Shown piece after piece: positions 4,938 to 7,900 of a stretch of DNA of 7,900 nucleotides. The DNA comes from Prevotellaceae bacterium (GTDB taxonomy: Bacteria > Bacteroidota > Bacteroidia > Bacteroidales > UBA932). Each line of letters begins with the position of its first letter. The stretch's first letter is position 1. The stretch spans positions 1-7,900 of the forward strand of contig JAIRMD010000042.1 in NCBI GenBank assembly GCA_031258915.1, written 5' to 3'. The position numbers were made by a program, and so were the translations under genes. Below the pieces are notes generated by a model. That model made no database searches, was not told where the DNA came from, and saw nothing but the letters and a program-made list of their open reading frames with translations.

Positions 4938-7900
4938 TTAGAAAGTTAGCTTGAGGTTAAATCCCACCCTTCGGATGGAGGGCATGGTTTCGCGGTCTAT
5001 CCCTTGCACGTTGGTGCTTCCGTAGCTGTTGGAGCCAGGGTCGTAGTTGGAGTACTTAGGGAAGCCGGGCGCATAGTGCCAGAGATTCCGGGCAATGACG
5101 GAGACGCTTGCCGAGCCGATAAAAGTTTTGCTTAGCCAACTTCCGGGCAAGTCCCAGCCCAAAGAAATTTCGCTCAGGCGGAACACCGTAGCGTCGAACG
5201 CCGAAAATTCATCCACGCTGTTCATGGCCAGCGTTGGCGCCGTACCCGATGAGGAAAACCACAGGTCGTTTTCGGAGAGCTGCACGGTATTTGGGATTTT
5301 ATTGCCCGATGCGTCAAGGATAGGCTCAAGCGTGGTTGGGTCGGCCAGCACGCCGGGGAGGATGCGGGTGCCCATGCGGTCTTCCGTATCCTTTGTTACG
5401 CCGCGCCCCAGCATGTCGGAGGCGTTGCCGGACACAAGAATGCCGCCTACCCTAAAGTCGAACAGGAAGCCCAGCGAAACGCCCTTGTACGAGAAAGTAT
5501 TTGCTACCGACGCCTTGAAGTCGGGGTAGGGGCTGCCCAAGTCGCCCAGCTCCGTAGCCTCAAGGTAGGCCCCGGTAGCGGGGTTTACCAAAGGATTTCC
5601 CTCGTCGTCGCGGGCAATTACCGAGCCGCGTAGAAAGCCGTAGGGGTAGCCCGGCTGTAGGGTGGGCTGCACCTCGCTGGTTGAGCCGGTGCTGAGCGTA
5701 ATGCGCTCAATGCCCTCCACCAGCGATACCACCTCGCTCACGTTTTTGGTAAACGTGCCGTAGAGCTTCCACCTGAAAGAGTTTTGCAGCTCCACAGGCA
5801 CCAGCGTAAGCCCAATCTCTACACCCTTGTTGCTCATCTCCCCAAAGTTGGTGTAGTACGTGCTCGACCCTGTAGATCTGGGCAGGCTTACCGGCGCAAT
5901 CTGGTCGGTGGTGCGCCTGTCGTACCACGTAAAGTCAACCCCAACGCGATTTTGCAGAAATTGCAGCTCGGCGCCGAGCTCTACCTCTGTGGTGAACTCC
6001 GGCTTCAGGTTGGGGTCGTAGCTTGTTGTGGGCAGCAGCATGATGGCCTGCCCGTCAAACGGCGTATCCTGAAGAAACGTACCGTTTACGTAGTACGGCG
6101 AGGCATCGTTGCCCACCATCCCCCAGCTGGCGCGCACCTTACCGTAGTTCAGTATGCTGGGGTTGATGCTAAAGGCATCGGTAAATACAAACGAGCCGAC
6201 TACTGCCGGGTAAAAGTAGCTGTTGTTTTGCGTCGGCAGCGTGGACGAATGGTCGTTGCGCAGCGTAGCGTTCAGGAAGGCGTAGTTTTTGTACCCCAGC
6301 AGCACGTCGGCGTACACCGCCCAGAGCCTTCGCTTGGATAGCCCTTCGCCGGCGGTTTGCTCCTGAGTATTGTCCACGTTGTAGATTTCTTTAAAAATCA
6401 TGGTATTTCCCACGGCGTCGGATGATGTAATGGTGCGCTGGTTTACGTTATGCCCCAGCACAGCCCTCAGGTTGAAGTCTGCGCCGAAATCGCGCTTAAA
6501 CGCAAGCTGCAAGTTCGACTCCAGCTCCTGCGTCGCGTAGCTGTCGTTGGTGATCTGCCCTTGCCCGGCAAAGCCGCTGGGACCCACCGACCCAACGTTG
6601 ATAACCTGCTTGCGGTTCATTTCGTACTGATTCCACCCAAACTGGTAGTCCACCGATAGCCACGAGGTAATATCGTATCCGGCGTTTAGGCTGGTTATGG
6701 TGCGATCCATTACCGTGTTAATGGTGTTGTACTTCCACGACCATAAGGGGTTGTCAACGCCGCTAAGCAGAAACAGGTTGGCATCGGTGGGCGTTTCGTA
6801 GGGCAAGCCGACGATGTCGTAGTTGCGGGGCATCAGCAGGGTGCGGGCAAAGGAGCTCACAGAGCCGCTGTAGTTGCCTGTGCCAAAGAAAGGACCGTTT
6901 TGCTCGGTGCTGGAGTACGAGATGCTACCGCTCATGCGAACGCCGTTGTCCAGCTGCTGGTTTCCGCCCACGCTAAACGAGGTGCGCCCAAAATCCGAGT
7001 AAGGGATAGCGCCGTCCTGCTTCAGCTGCGATACGGTGGTGCTAAAGTTTCCCTTGTCGTTGTAGCTTAGCAGGTTTACCGAAACATCTGCCACGCCGCC
7101 CGTCCTAAAGAGGTCTTTCACGTTGTTGGGGTAAGCTTGGTATGCCTGCTTACCGGACATGTCGGGGTAGGCCGTCAGGTAGCTGGGGTAAGTAGGTATG
7201 GAGTCCAGCGCAGAGAAGGGAGGCCCCCACGAGCCGTTTGCGTTGGAGTATTGGAAGTTTGAGCCTTGCCCGTAGGAGTTTTGGTACTCCGGCAGCGAAG
7301 CTACCTCTTCCACCGCGTAGGAGGCAGAAACGGTTACCTCAAACTTCTTCTGCGAGGGTCGCGTCCGCTTGCTCCCCGACTTTGTGGTTATCAGCACCAC
7401 CCCGTTGGCGGCGCGGCTACCGTAGAGCGCCGCCGCTGCCGCGCCTTTCAGCACGCTCATAGACTCAATATCGTTGGGGTCTAAGGTCGAAAGCCCCGTG
7501 CCGTAGGCGCCGGAGGTCGTTAGCCTGTTGCCGGTTACCACTTCGGGGTTGCTGTAGGGGATGCCGTCTACCACGTACAGCGGGTCGTTGCTTCCAAGGA
7601 AGGAAGAGTTGCCCCGAATGAGCACCTTCGTTGCGCTCCCCGCCACCGCCGACGAAGAGCTAACCTGCACGCCCGGTATCTTCCCGTCCAGCGAGCGCAG
7701 CAAGTCCGGCTCGGCCTTCTGCGTGGCGCTGTTGGGGTCAACCTTCACCACGGCGTAGCCCACCGACCTGTCTGTTCGCAGAATGCCCATGGCCGTAACC
7801 ACCACCTCGTCCAGCGCTTGGTCGCCTTCGCTCAGCGTAACGTCAATGCGCACCCGCCCGCCGACAGGCTCTTCGCGGGTGGCCATGCCAAGGAACGAGA
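4938..7900 (-). CDS. SusC/RagA-family TonB-dependent outer-membrane receptor (5' end outside the window)
   Basis: This is a TonB-dependent outer-membrane receptor of the SusC/RagA type, which would import a ligand captured by its SusD partner. The reading frame is open to the window edge (last whole codon at 7898), so the ATG at 7886 is internal. The residues around it (SFLG before it, EEPVGGR after) look like the end of the N-terminal carboxypeptidase-regulatory-like domain that precedes the plug in this family. Numbering from that Met, a TonB box (DEVVVTAMG) lies at 26-34. The plug follows to about 172, with IPGVQV, LIRGNSS, PLYVVDGIP and VLKGAAAAALYGSRAANG. The remaining roughly 810 residues fit the beta-barrel, and the protein ends in NLKLTF with a terminal Phe, as expected for barrel assembly. 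The signal peptide and most of the regulatory domain are missing from view. The family is clear; the substrate is not. Confidence 0.96.
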   Translation of the reverse strand, partial: SFLGMATREEPVGGRVRIDVTLSEGDQALDEVVVTAMGILRTDRSVGYAVVKVDPNSATQKAEPDLLRSLDGKIPGVQVSSSSAVAGSATKVLIRGNSSFLGSNDPLYVVDGIPYSNPEVVTGNRLTTSGAYGTGLSTLDPNDIESMSVLKGAAAAALYGSRAANGVVLITTKSGSKRTRPSQKKFEVTVSASYAVEEVASLPEYQNSYGQGSNFQYSNANGSWGPPFSALDSIPTYPSYLTAYPDMSGKQAYQAYPNNVKDLFRTGGVADVSVNLLSYNDKGNFSTTVSQLKQDGAIPYSDFGRTSFSVGGNQQLDNGVRMSGSISYSSTEQNGPFFGTGNYSGSVSSFARTLLMPRNYDIVGLPYETPTDANLFLLSGVDNPLWSWKYNTINTVMDRTITSLNAGYDITSWLSVDYQFGWNQYEMNRKQVINVGSVGPSGFAGQGQITNDSYATQELESNLQLAFKRDFGADFNLRAVLGHNVNQRTITSSDAVGNTMIFKEIYNVDNTQEQTAGEGLSKRRLWAVYADVLLGYKNYAFLNATLRNDHSSTLPTQNNSYFYPAVVGSFVFTDAFSINPSILNYGKVRASWGMVGNDASPYYVNGTFLQDTPFDGQAIMLLPTTSYDPNLKPEFTTEVELGAELQFLQNRVGVDFTWYDRRTTDQIAPVSLPRSTGSSTYYTNFGEMSNKGVEIGLTLVPVELQNSFRWKLYGTFTKNVSEVVSLVEGIERITLSTGSTSEVQPTLQPGYPYGFLRGSVIARDDEGNPLVNPATGAYLEATELGDLGSPYPDFKASVANTFSYKGVSLGFLFDFRVGGILVSGNASDMLGRGVTKDTEDRMGTRILPGVLADPTTLEPILDASGNKIPNTVQLSENDLWFSSSGTAPTLAMNSVDEFSAFDATVFRLSEISLGWDLPGSWLSKTFIGSASVSVIARNLWHYAPGFPKYSNYDPGSNSYGSTNVQGIDRETMPSIRRVGFNLKLTF

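Noticed and set aside
5784..6341. 185-residue plus-strand open frame opposite the SusC gene
   Set aside because: It is antisense to the beta-barrel coding region, with basic low-information content and no family features.
4938..7886. ATG at 7886 as the true start of the SusC-type gene
   Set aside because: The frame is open upstream to the window edge, and the residues on both sides continue a regulatory-domain motif. There is no signal peptide at this Met.

Overview
The window looks like a piece of a Bacteroidetes (probably Bacteroidales) chromosome. The evidence is a SusC/SusD-type outer-membrane pair, lipoproteins with Bacteroidetes-style charged residues after the lipid-bearing cysteine, starts without a purine-rich Shine-Dalgarno, and a candidate promoter of the TTG...nAnnTTTG type. 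I cannot name the genus. All four genes I can support lie on the minus strand, so the window reads biologically from right to left.

Positions 7900 to 2296 hold a three-gene operon: a TonB-dependent SusC/RagA-family receptor whose 5' end runs off the window, a SusD/RagB-family lipoprotein (SusD-like_2 type) 21 bp downstream, and a smaller two-part lipoprotein 24 bp further on. The operon closes with a strong intrinsic terminator. By analogy with Sus-type systems, the two lipoproteins would sit at the cell surface and capture a ligand, and the receptor would import it with TonB energy. No degradative enzyme or regulator is in view, so the substrate is unknown.

Positions 2295 to 2008 are intergenic. 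They hold one copy of a modular hairpin repeat, a candidate promoter and a 7-bp tandem repeat. Positions 2007 to 550 hold a separate gene for a predicted surface lipoprotein. It is built from two copies of an unrecognised domain of about 190 residues and ends in a strongly basic tail encoded by 21-bp tandem repeats.

Positions 549 to 1 contain no credible gene but are dense in repeats: five more copies or fragments of the hairpin element in both orientations, a 15-bp GC-rich tandem array next to a 12-bp-stem palindrome, and a 9-bp A-rich repeat. The hairpin element is the most unusual content. It consists of short stems with three-base loops in a fixed order, an 11-nt linker of constant length, and stem changes that preserve pairing. 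Two long copies in the same orientation flank the lipoprotein gene.
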